DNA from: Symbiodinium natans
Taxonomy: Eukaryota > Sar > Dinophyceae > Suessiales > Symbiodiniaceae
Direction: 5' to 3'
Length of the DNA stretch: 64,000 nt
Assembly: GCA_905221605.1 (NCBI GenBank)
Contig: CAJNDS010002457.1
Location: 575,501-639,500 of the forward strand
Each line of letters starts with the position of its first letter. Positions within the stretch are counted from its first letter, which is position 1. Shown in pieces: positions 20,001-31,500 of the stretch. A program made the translations under genes and the position numbers. Below the pieces are notes generated by a model. The model made no database searches. It saw nothing but the letters and a program-made list of their open reading frames with translations, and had not been told where the DNA came from.

Positions 20001-20996
20001 AGGGTTTAGGGTTTGAGACAAGCCTGTGCAAAAGGGTTTAGGGTTTAGGGTTTAGGGTTTAGGGGGCATAGAAAAGCAGGAGGATCCCAGCAGCAAAGTC
20101 CACGTCAGTAAGCCCCGCAACCTTCGGACCTTCCCGGCAAGCCTCGGCCCCCAAAAAGCCCTAACCCGAAACCCTTTAAGCACGCCGAAATCTAGAAAAC
20201 CTTGAGCCGTAAGCCGTAAACCCTAAACTAAACCCTAAACCCTAGAACCCTCCGCCAGGTCTCCTTGATTGTGGCTTCTGTGAGGGCCTCAGAACAAAGC
20301 AGCCAGATCACGGCAGGCCCAGTTAGGTGAGTTCCGCGGTTAAGGGTTTAGGGTTTAGGCAAGGGGTCCATGTAGGGACAGCAGTTAACTTTGTGAATGC
20401 GATGAAAGCTATAGCATAGCCATCAGGACGATGACAAGGACAACAAGATCAATCAGGGCAATAACACCCGTAACAACAGTAGTTGCAATACTAACAATAC
20501 GAAGACTAAACGACATGGCAATACGAAACATATTCAAGGTAACAGCAATGCAGAATCTTGAACACATAGATTTTTGCACTATATACAGAAGATGCTTTGG
20601 AGCCCTAACCCTAAACCCTAAACCCGAAAACGTTGGATTGTCTTCTGAACAGGAGCCCCTTTGGGCTGCGCTCGCTGCGGTGCTCTACCTGGGGGACGTG
20701 TTCACGATTGGCGACTGCATAGGTGGGGTTTAGGGTTTAGGGTTTAGGGTTGGGGTTTGGGGTTTAGGGTTTAGGGTTTGGGGTTTAGGGTTTAGGGTTT
20801 GGGGTTTAGGGTTTGGGGTTTAGGGTTTAGGAGAGTCAGGGCTCAGAGTTCACAAGGTGGCGGCTTCATCATCGCCGGCCTACTTTGCAACGAGCACCTG
20901 GACGGCACACCCTTCACGTGCCAGAAGCAAGGTTCAAGCAATGCCATGATTGCCTTGGGTGTAGTTTTTGTACAGCCTAAACCCTATAAACCCTAA
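17055..20996 (+). CDS. EamA/DMT-superfamily membrane transporter, about 9 exons
   Basis: This is a polytopic transporter of the drug/metabolite type (two EamA halves) in a membrane; the substrate is unknown. Proposed exons: 17055-17707, 17900-17999, 18170-18197, 18430-18510, 18804-19064, 19595-19689, 20259-20279, 20653-20722 and 20857-20996. They join in one frame, about 482 residues. Family-like segments are NAACWGVSYISSKVGIDALA, TSGGKAAFIVSLQALVVAAC, VVSAILAVVGVGFLEL, GDLLCSAAPLAVGIGWYILG, EPLWAALAAVLYLGD and IGGGFIIAGLL, in the order expected of an EamA protein. The ATG at 17055 is only the first in frame. The N-terminal 130 residues include a hydrophobic stretch that may be a targeting signal. 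Donors are GT, GC or GA-free mixes (GC at 17708, 18198, 18511 and 19690). The junctions around 19064-19595 and 20259-20279 and the C-terminus are uncertain. The last exon may instead be spliced to about 21040-21128. Confidence 0.75.
17708..17899 (+). mobile_element. Intron of the transporter: family F introner plus CCCTAAA tract (GC-AG)
   Basis: The exon TCC TC joins G TAT TCT to give SSYSYGTSGGKAAF. The family F body runs 17708-17790 and is followed by about 80 bases of CCCTAAA and then CATCCCCAG. The donor is GCATCTAGG, nearly the same as the donor at 35488. Confidence 0.7.
18000..18169 (+). repeat. Intron of the transporter with a TTTAGGG tract (GT-AG)
   Basis: Donor GTGAGC, acceptor CCCCCGGCAG. 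Most of 18013-18135 is TTTAGGG/TTTGGGG. Confidence 0.7.
18198..18429 (+). mobile_element. Intron of the transporter: family E element (GC-AG)
   Basis: TTGCTTAAGAGAACCCCC at the left, a G-run and GGTTCTTAAGCAACTTGG at the right, ending GAGTAAG. It also contains a 26-bp copy of the preceding exon (18251-18276 repeats 18177-18202). Confidence 0.65.
18511..18803 (+). repeat. Intron of the transporter (GC-AG) with a CCCTAAA tract
   Basis: The exon ends TCC TTC G, and the next begins GT GAC TTG, giving FGDLLCSAA as expected for the second EamA half. A CCCTAAA tract lies at 18541-18585. Confidence 0.6.
19920..20065. repeat. TTTAGGG tracts inside the transporter gene
   Basis: 19920-20010 (about 12 units) and 20034-20065, within the intron between exons at 19689 and 20259. 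Confidence 0.95.
20723..20856 (+). repeat. 134-base intron made almost entirely of telomeric repeat
   Basis: The exon ends TGC ATA G and the next begins GT GGC GGC, giving CIGGGFIIAGLL in the conserved EamA C-terminal helix. The intron starts GTGGGGTTTAGGGTTTAGGG. About 105 of its 134 bases are TTTAGGG/TTTGGGG heptamers. It ends GTTCACAAG. The bases GGTGG occur at both boundaries. Confidence 0.75.
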
Positions 20997-21748
20997 ACCC
21001 TAAACCCTAAACCCCGTCACCTGGAATTGCTTTCAGGCTTTGGGAGGATGAGGGGGATGAGCGAAAGCCAGTGCCTGGCGCCGCTCAGCGCAGCTGCCCA
21101 AGATCTGATGCACTGGCGATGCCCATGAGGAGTGTGCTGCACGACATGCTGACTGCAGAGCCTAATACAGGAGTCGGAATAATTGCGAATACTATTCCCT
21201 TATGGTCCCTTTGTCATACTACCATAATTACTCCCCCCAAAAGCCTATTCTAATTCTTCATGCCCCTATATGCAGAGAGAAGTCAGGAGACCTGGAGCTC
21301 GTGACCTGAATGTGCCCCAGGCTGGAGATTGCTGATACTGATAGGTGCTTTGATGCTTTGGAGATTCGCCCGATGCGCTCATGTCATTCGTTGGTCTACT
21401 TCGCTGACAAAGAATCAAGTTTAGGGTTTAGGGTTTAGGGGTTAGGGGTTTAGGGTTTAGGGTTTAGGGTACCGTTACAGATAGCAAAGGATGAGAGGCA
21501 AGGTCAACAATGAAGGTAGTTGATAAGATGGTAAGCTGAAAAGATAAGTCATAAGTGATGGTACTACTTTTCGCTCGTTTTTCCATTGTGCAAGTATTAA
21601 GACCTGTTTGTACAGATAGTGGGTGCTCGGCCACATTCTCTTCCGACGTGTTGCCAACGAGCGCACGTGCATGTTTGGCCACCACCTGTCTCAAGTATTC
21701 GCAGCCAGCGTGCCCCTAAACCCTAAACTCTAAACCGTAATCCCTAAA
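20997..21748. other. Spacer or 3' region with an L element and an open stretch
   Basis: 21040-21150 is open in two frames. One (LWEDEGDERKPVPGAAQRSC) runs up to a family L element (about 21160-21290) bounded by TGCAGAG copies. The other (FGRMRGMSESQCLAPLSAAA) ends in TGA at 21126-21128 and could be the transporter's last exon. A TTTAGGG tract lies at 21418-21472. The minus-strand 76-residue ORF at 21464-21694 has no support. Confidence 0.5.
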
Positions 21749-24700
21749 CGGCAAGCTGGTCGAAGTGGTGCAGCGAGAAGGGGAAAAAGAACAGGGCGAA
21801 CAACAGAAGCGGCGATCATCACACGATACATGCCTCCAGCTTCTTGCCGATCCCATCGAGTGCCATCATGAAGCGTCGCTTGAGCCGTCCTCTCGTAAAA
21901 TCACCCTAAACCCTAAACCCCTAAACCCCTTAACCCCTTAACCCCTACACCCCAAACCCTTGCGGACAATGGGTGGGTCCAAGGCATGTCTCATGCAGAC
22001 CCTGAGGCAAAGTCAAAGGCGAAGCTGATGGTAAGGCAGCCAGTACATCTTTCAGGCGCACTCCGGGGCGGGGGGGGGGTTAGGGTTTAGGGTTTAGGGT
22101 TTAAAGGGTTTAGGGTTTAGGGTCTATATGTCTAAAGCCTAAGCCCCTACCTACAGGGCAAATTCTAGACAACCCGAAACGCGAAACCCTGATGCTACTG
22201 CTTCTGATTCTGTCTGCTGCATTGCCGGCCTGTTCTCCAGGCCAAGGGCCAAAACTGCCCCAGCTACCTTGCAGAATTTAGGGCCAAGGAATGTCGGGTT
22301 AAGGGTTTATAGGGTTTAGGGTTTAAGGTGGCAGTCTTCAGGCCCTATTCACTAGCACAGTTGCCCCCACCCCCACAAAAATCATCCGGCACAACCCGCA
22401 GCCGCAAACCATAAAAGCGGTTTAGGGTTTAGGGTTTAGGGTTTTTTAGGGTTTAGGGTTTAGGCCACCACCGTAAATTGTTACCTGGAGGATCGGGGGA
22501 CTTAGTAAGTAGTTATTACGAAGCGTGAGTAAGTAAGATGACCCCAATTAGTAGGGCCCCTGTTTGGGTTCTCATAGCTCTACGTTGTTCCTGCTTGCTA
22601 AGTCCGTCGGTCCTCCAAGAAGTACGGCTCTTAAATGCTCCTGGCTTGTCTCAAAGTAATCAAGGTGTACCCCAAATTTACCGCCCAAGATATCGTAATC
22701 CGTACAAGAACACCCAACAGTGACAAACCCTGAGCCCTAACCCCCCCCCTGGTTCAGGATATCCCGACATGTCTACCTTAATCCATATCAGTGCCCGAGA
22801 AGGCTGAGACTCGAAACTCCAGGACCCCCTACAGTTTAGGGATACGCCCGTTTCTTCGGTGGACTCCGGTTAGCCCGGGATCATGAAAGTTGTTTTGGGT
22901 TCCCGCCCTAAACCCTAAACCCTAAACCCTAAACCCTAAACCCTAAACCGCTGCTAAGCAGGCCGGGGGACTGGCGCATCCTGGCCCACGAAGCAGCGGC
23001 CGACCGCCTGCCACCGAACCGCTATGACCTGGACATCTTCATTTGTCCCTTACTCAGGGTTTAGGGTTTCGGGCTTAGGGTTTAGGATTTTAGTTGTTCA
23101 TGTTTGCTTCACGTGTGGGGTGGCTCCTGGGGAATTGGGGACTGGTTCATGTCAGTAAATTGCAGTGCCAACCCTGACCCCTAAACCCTAAACCCTAAAC
23201 CCTAAACCCCAAACCCTAAACCCTAAACCCTAAACCCTAAGCCCTAAACCCTAAACCCTTCGCTCCCTAAACTTTGGAGAGCTGCCTGGAGGTCCACCCA
23301 GCGCGCTGCAGCTTTCGGTGCGCCCGCCGCGTCCGACGCAGCGCCACGAGCTCCCAGGCGGGCGATAGTCTTTCAGAGATCATGCATGTAGTTTTTTTAA
23401 GTTTTCTGTTGGCGTCTGGTATGTGCGACGGAGCTGTATTTCAACTAGGGCTTCACAAGGGACGGTATAGACCCGACCACATCGAGTCTTGAAAGATCTG
23501 TGGCTTACCAGGGTTGTGCTTTGGGGCTTAGGGTTCGAAAGGGTTTAGGGTTTAGGGTTGAGGGTTAGGCCGGGCTTTGTCGAAACCGTAAACCCTAAAC
23601 CCTACACCCTACACCCTAAACCCTAAACCCTAAACAAACCCTAAACCCTAAAAAATAAAATCTATGCCCAGGAGTTCCGGGCGCTTTCGTGCTGTCCGAT
23701 GTCCTCGCTCCCCAGGACATCTGGGACACTCTGTGGTTCTCGACCACGGGTTTCATGTAAGCTTTAGGGTTTAGGGTTTAGGATTTAGGGTTGAGGGTTC
23801 AGGGTTTAGGGTTCAGGGTTGTGTATAGCAGGGGCTTTGCACTTCTACCGAACCTCTGAACCCTGAGCCGTTGAACCGCTCAATGCTTCTGGATTCTTGC
23901 TTCTTGGAGGAGTGCCACATGCTGAGGCAAGCCACAGAAGCCATGGGAGCCTTTGGCGCATACTTATGTGTTTGGAGGGCATCTTGGCGATCGAGCTGCG
24001 CAGGGAGTTGCGCTGCATGTAGGGGGCCCCCTAGGGTTATCAGTAGTACTATGTAGGTTATAACTCCCTTAACTAAGGTTAGTATAGTAAGGGGGGCCCC
24101 TCTACTTGTGGGGAGGAACATGCAGAGTATTCTTGTCCGGAGTGTGTAGTCACGCGTTCTAGCAGCTCGTCTGATTCAACATGTCGTGATGCTGCGGCCG
24201 AGGATATAGACCTGATGTGCCCCTGTCTTCTGCACTGGATGAGCGTGCACACAATGTCGTGCTCATGGCCAACGCGCCCAGACTGTGCAAGACGTGATTC
24301 GGGGAGAATCTGTTTTGGTCTGAGGAAGAGAGGGATGGAGGCAGAGGCTGCCTAAACCCTAAACCCTAAACCCTAAACCCTAAACCCGCTGTCGAGCCAA
24401 AAGGATAACCTCACGTAGATCTGTCAGTCGCCCAGGACGCCCAAAATGCGGCGCTGCTCCTTGCCTGGACGTTGAACTTCGACTGCCATCCATAATATCA
24501 TATATCTGACATTGTTTTTTTGCGAGATTCAGGGTTCAATTCTACTAACTAGAGTGTACATCTATGTTGGTTCACTCCATAGCACATAGCACGGTACTTT
24601 TAATGGTTGAAATATTGGTAAGACGTGTGTTATTTTCAGTTTAACTAATTGTCACATCACCATGCATGATTTACGGTACAGCTGTGTACTGTAGAAACCA

Positions 24701-25493
24701 AATCTTTGGGTGTGGTATGCCTGCCACGGGAGACCTCCGGAAATGAAGAGCACGATGGTGAAGCGTGCCCTTTTCCACAGCATCATAACGTGCAAACGAG
24801 CAATGATGCAAAAAGTACTGCATAAGCTCCGGCAGCAACGTGCGCACTGGCAGCAAGCTGGTGGGAGAACAAGTAGACACCGGGCAGAAGTAGCAAAGGC
24901 CTGCCCTCTCAAGTCTCCTAAAGATCCAGATCCTTTAGTCCCAACCCATCTCATCCCGAACACGCTCACAGAAACTGAGGGTTTAGGGTTTAGGGTTGAG
25001 GGTTGAGGGTTTAGGGTTTGGGGTTTAGGGTTAGCCGGCAGTTTCTTCAGTCCGTGCTTAAAAAAGGGTTTAGGGTTAGGGTTTAAGAACCACTCAGGTT
25101 CAAGCGTGTGCAGCACTTGCTTCCAAGCGAGCTGGGCGGGGAGAAGCAGCTCGGATTGTCTATTTGCGTACTGCCCGCACGTCGGGGCAGAGCTCATACA
25201 GGGTTTAGGGTTTAGGGTTTAGGGTTTAAGGTTTGGGGTTTGGGGTTTAGGGTTTAGGGTTTGGGGTTGCACGGCATGGAAGGCTCTTGGGCATCAACCG
25301 AAGATGGCGCTTCTATCGGTACCTCTCTGGCAACTTGCCGCTTTGTTGCAATGAGCTTTCTTCACGTGGCAGCACAGACTTCATGAACATTCACAACTCC
25401 CATTTTATTTCAATCACATCGGCATGGCATCAAGCACGGCTGCGGGAATCACAGCAGGCGGCGGCATTCCTGTCCAACTTGTTCCTTGCATGA
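21749..25493 (+). CDS. Exon islands of one or more unidentified genes
   Basis: Open islands with good composition: about 21749-21902 (KLVEVVQREGEKEQGEQQKR); about 21963-22028, ending at a consensus donor GTAAGG; 22192-22276 (MLLLLILSAALPACSPGQGP in one frame, a signal-peptide-like start, but a second frame is also open); about 22957-23060 (GDWRILAHEAAADRLPPNRY); about 23688-23757 (PGVPGAFVLSDVLAPQDIWD); about 25095-25196; and 25266-25493, which ends in TGA (NRRWRFYRYLSGNLPLCCNE). All are on the + strand and separated by telomeric tracts (22077-22125, 22420-22465, 22906-22950, 23178-23265, 23590-23650, 23763-23818, 24352-24388, 24980-25035 and 25199-25265). No family was recognised. The signal-peptide-like stretch may mark a second gene start. 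Confidence 0.4.
23178..23265. repeat. CCCTAAA telomeric tract
   Basis: About 12 units with single CCCCAAA and CCCTAAG variants, between exon-like islands. Confidence 0.95.
24015..24115. repeat. Family K inverted-repeat element
   Basis: GTAGGGGGCCCCCTAGGG at the left and AGGGGGGCCCCTCTACTTGT at the right, with TAGTACTATGTAGGTTATAA inside. A copy of this family forms the intron at 55585-55683. Confidence 0.7.
24116..25090. other. Low-repeat stretch without a convincing gene
   Basis: It holds short telomeric tracts only. A 181-residue frame on the minus strand (24652-25197) crosses telomeric sequence and includes translated CCCTAAA ([14 protein letters not shown]), so it is not supported as a gene. 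Confidence 0.5.
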
Positions 25494-25501
25494 ACACGCA
25501 G

Positions 25502-25522
25502 TCATTTTGGCTTAGATATTGC
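25502..25522 (+). other. Possible degenerate relict of the dinoflagellate spliced leader
   Basis: AGTCATTTTGGCTTAG resembles the core of the known dinoflagellate spliced leader (CCATTTTGGCT). It lies 36-56 bases upstream of the ATG at 25558 of the large gene. Retroposed mRNAs in this group are known to carry such relics. The match is short and imperfect. Confidence 0.25.
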
Positions 25523-25557
25523 GTGAGGGCGTTCTCTCGGCGACGGCCTGCGCAGGA

Positions 25558-28500
25558 ATGATGGCGAAGCACTCGCAGTGCTGGACAGCGCTGTGTGCGC
25601 TGGCGGCGCTGATGGCGCTCAGCCTCTCCGGATGCGTAGAGTCAGAGCCCAGCGACGTCGCGCCGGAGTCAACGAACGCGAGCACAACCGACCTCGGCAG
25701 CCCTGTGGCACCCCTTTGCTTTTGTTTTTTTTTTTGGTTCAAGGTGCCCTTAATAAACTCACCAACCCCACAAAGGGGAAACCTTCAATGTAATGTGGTG
25801 CCTGGGCTACCAAGGCACTCAGACGACCGGGTTCTTAGGCTCCACCACGACGACGTCCACCACCACCTGGACCCTCGGGAACCAAATGAACCCTAAAATT
25901 GGGGCCATATACCCTGGACTACTATACTCCCTATTGAGGTCTATGAAGCCCTAAACCCTAAACCCTAAACCCATTTTAAGGTTCATACTTGGTCCTTAAG
26001 GACGTATCTTGTGCCAGCGCGATCCCAAGCGCTCGATGCCCAGTTCCTGTTCCTTGGTGGCGGTAGTATGAAGTAACCCAAAAAAAGGGTACCCCTAAAC
26101 CCTAGACCCTAAACCCTGAACCCAAAACCCTAAACCCTAAACCCCAAACCCTAAACCCTAAACCCTAAACCCCAAACCCTAAACCCCAAACCCTAAACCC
26201 ACCCATAACAATCCTTGCCTATGAAGATGGTTTTTTCTGGGCCACCAAGGATCCAGGCGACCTTTGGCCCGACGAAAGCAACACTCAAAGAGCTGGAAGG
26301 GGTGGATTATGATGCCCGCCTCGCCTGTTTGCAGCGCTTTTTTGCTTTTGGCATTCTTTTGGCCGAGCGGCAGGTATATCTCTAATTATCTCTACACATG
26401 TACATGTGTAGATTTCTCTCTCGTTCTCTCTCTCTCTCTCTCTTTCTCTTTCTCTCTTGTTGCGCAAGTCTCAAAAATTGCCTTTAACGCCTGATGTCCC
26501 AGCGTGTGCGCCAGGCCTGGCTCGAAGCCCAGCTGTCGATGCCGCCGACACTCCTTCGCAGCCACTACCGGGCCCGTGCAAATCCGCGCGTTGCCGAGGA
26601 CAAGCCTGCGGGAGTTCCTCGTACCTCCTGCGAGCCTGGCTCCCGTTGGCTCCAGGTCGCCTTCACTTCTGCTGACGTGGGCGCACGCGTCGTGGCCAAC
26701 GGTGCTCAGATCTTCGTTGCCGGTGCCCTGCGCACCTCGCTGGATGCAGCATATACGAAGAACGCACTCCCACCCCCGATGTCGTGCACTTCCGTCGGCC
26801 GTGATTGGTGGCAATGGCAGCCTCATCGGACCTGCGAGAACCAAATCCGACGATGGACTTGCAGCGGGGATGCGTCATGGACCCTCGACAAGTCCTGTCA
26901 GCAGGAATGCTTCGATGGTGGCTACCGCTACGATGGTGACGATTGCTCGCCTGGATGGCCCAATTTCAACTTCACTGGCTATCTTTGCTCGGTGGGACCA
27001 GCCGCAGCCGTGGGAAACCAGATAGAGCTTTCCACGAATGCGGCCTGCGAGGACAACGACAAGATCTTCATGCTGAACCCTGGCTTGTGGGTGGACGGCC
27101 TGACAGATGCAGCGGGAAGCTTCGAAACCGTACGTCCCTCTGTGATTGTCCTCACTCAGAGCCCAGCCAATTGTGAGTTTGGGGAGTTCATTCAGGTAAA
27201 CGGGCAGACTTTCCGACATGAGTCTCGGCTAAAGTTGCTGGACGTGACACGCCCGGCAGAGGCGTGTGTGGCCGTACCCAAGACGCCCCTGAACGTGGAT
27301 GGATGTGAAGTACAAGCCGGAAGGGTGTGCGATCTAGCTCGAGGCGCAGATTCAGCAATGATCCTGAACAGCTCAACACTGCAGCTGATCTCAGAGCATG
27401 CGAACCGGTACATCTTCGCGGTGTCCGGGCTCAGCACGACCCTGAGCCCCTGCGGCACACTAGCTCGATGGAAGCTGTTGGACTGCCAGGCGGCAAGCTG
27501 CACTGCAACGTCCTTGCAGGCCTCGGACGTGACCCTCCTCTCCAACGCTCTCTCCACCCAGACGGGCGGCCTGCGCGACGTCTACGTGAACTGCCAGTCG
27601 GTGCCTGCGGCCTCCGTGGTTCAGGTTGGCGGCGACACTTTTCAGCATGTTCACATTCATGAGGGCAACGTCTACGACTTCACGGACTGGGTCAGTGCAC
27701 ATCCAGGAGGCTCAAGTGCCATCACCAAGTGGAGCAGCAGCGGCTACAAGCTGCAATACCCGGGAAACCATCCGATGGACCGTTTCGAGACCCAGGTTCG
27801 AGGCAATGTCCTGCAGTACATCGGCAAGGAGGACTCCGAAGTGCGCTACCTGGACCTACCCACCAACCTGAAGACAGAGGCCTTGGCTCTTGAGCTGGCC
27901 AGCACCAACTCCCAAAACCTTTCCCTGGCCTGCCCCTCTCCGGGCGAAACGGCCAACAACCCGCAGTTGGGCAACAACATGCCCTTCTACTACCGGTTCC
28001 TTGGGAACGAAATGAACCCTAAAAGGGTTTATGGCTCATACACCTCGATAGGAATTATAGTAATCAGGGCACATGACCCCCAATTCTAGGGTTCATTTCG
28101 CCCCCAAGGTTCTTGGACTTTTCTGACCTGCGCAATGACATGGATTTCGACCACCCGAGTGAGTACGAGCACCGGGGCAGGCCACGGATTCCGAGGACCA
28201 GCGCCTGGTTTCTTGGGAACCAAATGAGCCCTAAAATTGGGGCCCTATACCCTCTACTTTACTATAATCCCTATGAAGGTAGTATGAACCATAAACCCTT
28301 TTAAGCCCTACTAGAATCCCTATTAGGGTAGTATGAACCATAAGCCCGTTTAAGGTTCATCTGGCCCTTAAGGTTCAATCAGGTGTCGACTGCGCCGGAC
28401 CAGCTCCGTCAGCGTATGGCGTGGGCTCTGTCTCAGATCCTGGTGGTGGGCCTTGGTGGCTTCACGTATTCGGAGATGCACGAGCTCTGGATGAACTACT

Positions 28501-31500
28501 ATGACATCCTTGTGCGACATGCATTTGGGAACTACCTCGACTTGCTCCGGGAGGTGACTTTCAATCCCCTCATGGGCGAGTATCTCTCGTTCTTGAGAAA
28601 CACCGCCTTTGATCATGACCAGAACTACCCGGACGAGAACTACGCCCGCGAGGTGATGCAGTTGTTCTCCATCGGCACGGTCAAGCTGAATCAGGACGGA
28701 TCTTTCGTCTTGGATTCATCTGGCAACCCAGAGGCCACGTACGACAACGAAGACATCACAACCTTCGCCAGCGTGCTCACCGGCTTCGATCGCCAGGAGT
28801 GGCGCAGCAACATCGAGATGGTGCCAAGCACCTCCGCAGGCCGCAACATCATCGATGCCATGCGCATGGTATCGAGGTGGCATGATGCCTACCCGAAGAT
28901 GGACCTGCACGGGAACTACCTTGGCGATGGGTACCCCCTTTGCTCAGACATGCTCGACGATCAGTTCCTGCGGAAGGGAGCGCGCTATGAGTTCGTGACG
29001 GTGAGCCAGGAGGCTGCGAGCTCCGTCATGACGCTGCGCCCCGACTCCGCGTTGTACAAGGCCCTCTGCTCTGCTGATGGCTCGGGTCCCTGCCGCTTCA
29101 ATGCCAGCATCGTGCTGCAGACGGATCTGACCTGCTACCAGGAAGAGTGCAGCACCACACGCCCACTAGTGGTCCAGGTTGGAGATGCTTTCTACGAGTT
29201 CATGCCGCCTCCCTGCGTGCATTTCTTCTTCTTCGAAGGAGGGAGGGGCTATGCCTTATAATCCCCACACATCAAACCCTATCAAGGGGCTTTTTCAAGG
29301 GTTTATAGGGTATAATTCCCACAACCAGGGCTTTTAGCCCCATAAGAAGGGTGGTTATAGGGTAGAATAGTGCGCGGCTGGAAGGCCGGATTGCCACTGG
29401 GAGTGCCTCCCGAAGGCAGTGGTCGTCTCGGAGGATCTGCACGAACCCTGCGACCTTCGTAGGCGGCGCCTACTGCTGCGCGGGCTGCTCGAACATTCCG
29501 CCCGCGTACTTCTACCAGAGAGACGATGGAAAAGTCTATGACTGCGTGAACAGGTCGGATGGGGCTTTTACAGGCAGCGGCTGCAACATTCAGGGCCCAG
29601 GGAGCTGGTGGGACCAGAACAAGTGGTGCGAACTCCGCTGTGATCAGCTGAATCTGAGCTACGGAGGTCCCTGTGTCAGGGACTACGAGGAGGCCCATGT
29701 CTGCGGCTATCACCAGGAGTACATGTCTTACGAATCGGCCGAGCGCAGGTGTGCTTCCCAGGGTCTGAACATCTGCGACCGCGGCACGAAGTTGACGACC
29801 TGCGGGCTGAACGATGACGATGCCCAGGTTTGGACACAGGAGACCTGCACCACCAACATCACGGTAGATGAGGTCGGAAGGGTGAGCTCCCAAAGGACGG
29901 AGAAGATGAAGATGAACAAGCTGCGGGTGCGCTGGACCAGCGGCTTTCCTGACGTCAGTGCCTGTCCCGCAGGCTGCGGATCCTTGGGGAGCTCTTGCGA
30001 GTGCCCGGTCCGGGTGGTGACCCGGGCTGTTTTTGACCGCATTCCTGGGGCCACCGAGCTTTCGACGCTGGCAGTGGGCGCCCTCCCACCTCAGCAGGCG
30101 TGCAGCCACTGTGGGGACGTGAAGGCCTACACGACTGGTGGCACCTTTGATGAGAAGACGGTCTTTGAGTACCAAGGCAAGTTCTACCGGAACATCGAGA
30201 GCCTCGTCTACGTCGGGGACAAGAGCTTCCGGAACCCGCCCCGCTTCTTGGGAACCAACTGAACCCTAAAATTGGGGCCATATACCCTGTACTACTATAA
30301 TCCCTGTTAAGGTATATGAACCATAAATCCTTTTAAGGTTCATTAAACCCTAAACCCTAAACCCTTTTAAGGTTCATTTGGTTCTTATAAGGCTTCGGGC
30401 TGGAGGAGGAAGTCAATGAGCTGTCGGCGCGGTGGGAGATCGAGAGCCTTCTCGAGCACTTGGTGACATGGTAGCCCAGTGGTACCCTCTTCCCTTTTCT
30501 TGGTTCAAGGTTCCCTTATAAAGTAACCCTAAACCCTAAACCCTGAACCCTAAACCCTAAACCCTGGCAGAGAGCGCGTGCCAAAAACCCTAAACCCTAA
30601 ACCAACCCAAAAAAGGGTGCCCTTATCATGACATGGTTAACTACTGGGCTGCCGAGGTGAACCACCCCAACACACCGACCTTCATCGGGCTGCGGCTCAT
30701 CCAGCGCTTCGTGACGTCCAACCCCACGCCAGGCTACGTCTCCGACGTGGCTGAGGCCTTCAAGACTCTTCCTTAGCCAACAGTAGAACTTTAAACTGTT
30801 TGGGCTTCCTTTAGGAATTTTAGTAGGGATCATAAAGTGTTAGCCTTCAAGACTCTTATTGGCCAACAGTAGAGCTTTGAACTTTTTGGGCTTCCATATT
30901 TAGTAGGAATCATAAAGTTTAACATGTTTTTGTTTTGCTCCTTTTGGGCTTCCTTATTCAGTATCATAAAAGTTTCATTATTCCTTTGGTTAGTGGGTTA
31001 GTGGAGAAGCCCCAAACCCTAAACCTTAAACCCTAAACCCTAAACCGTAAACCCTAAGCCCTATAGACCCTAAGCCCAAGGACTGGTACCTATCAAGGCC
31101 ACACCTTCTCAGGCCGGCGTGGCGACTTGGCGGCCACCATCGCCGCCATCCTCTTGCACCCAGAGGCCGTGGTACTTACCCGAAGGGTCCTGGGTTTAGG
31201 GGTTAGGGTTTAGGGTTTAGGGATACCTAAACAAGGAATACTTGGGCCTTCAAGTACTTGCTATCAAGTGGACTTTGGGGCCCAAGTGTATAACAATTAG
31301 GTACATGGAGCCTTAGGGTAATAAGGTGCAAGTAGTAAGGCGGGTCCCCAAACCCGAAACCCTAAACCTTAAACCCTAAACCCTTTTTTGCCCTAAACCC
31401 TAAACCCTAAACCCTAAAACCCTAAACCCTAAAATCCTAAAACCCTAAACCCTAAACCCTAAACCCTAAACCCTAACCCTAAACCCTGAGGCCGTGGGGG

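Noticed and set aside
24652-25197. 181-residue minus-strand ORF
   Set aside because: It runs through telomeric repeat (Asn-Pro-Lys-Pro motifs) and opposes a better + strand exon-like stretch near 25095-25196.
26285-26467. Arg/Glu-rich minus-strand ORF
   Set aside because: It is translated from the (CT)n tract of intron 4.
29303-30175. 290-residue open frame on the minus strand
   Set aside because: It is antisense to exon 8 of the DUF1800-DUF1501 gene. The + strand frame has the domain context and in-phase joins, and the minus frame shows no family motif.
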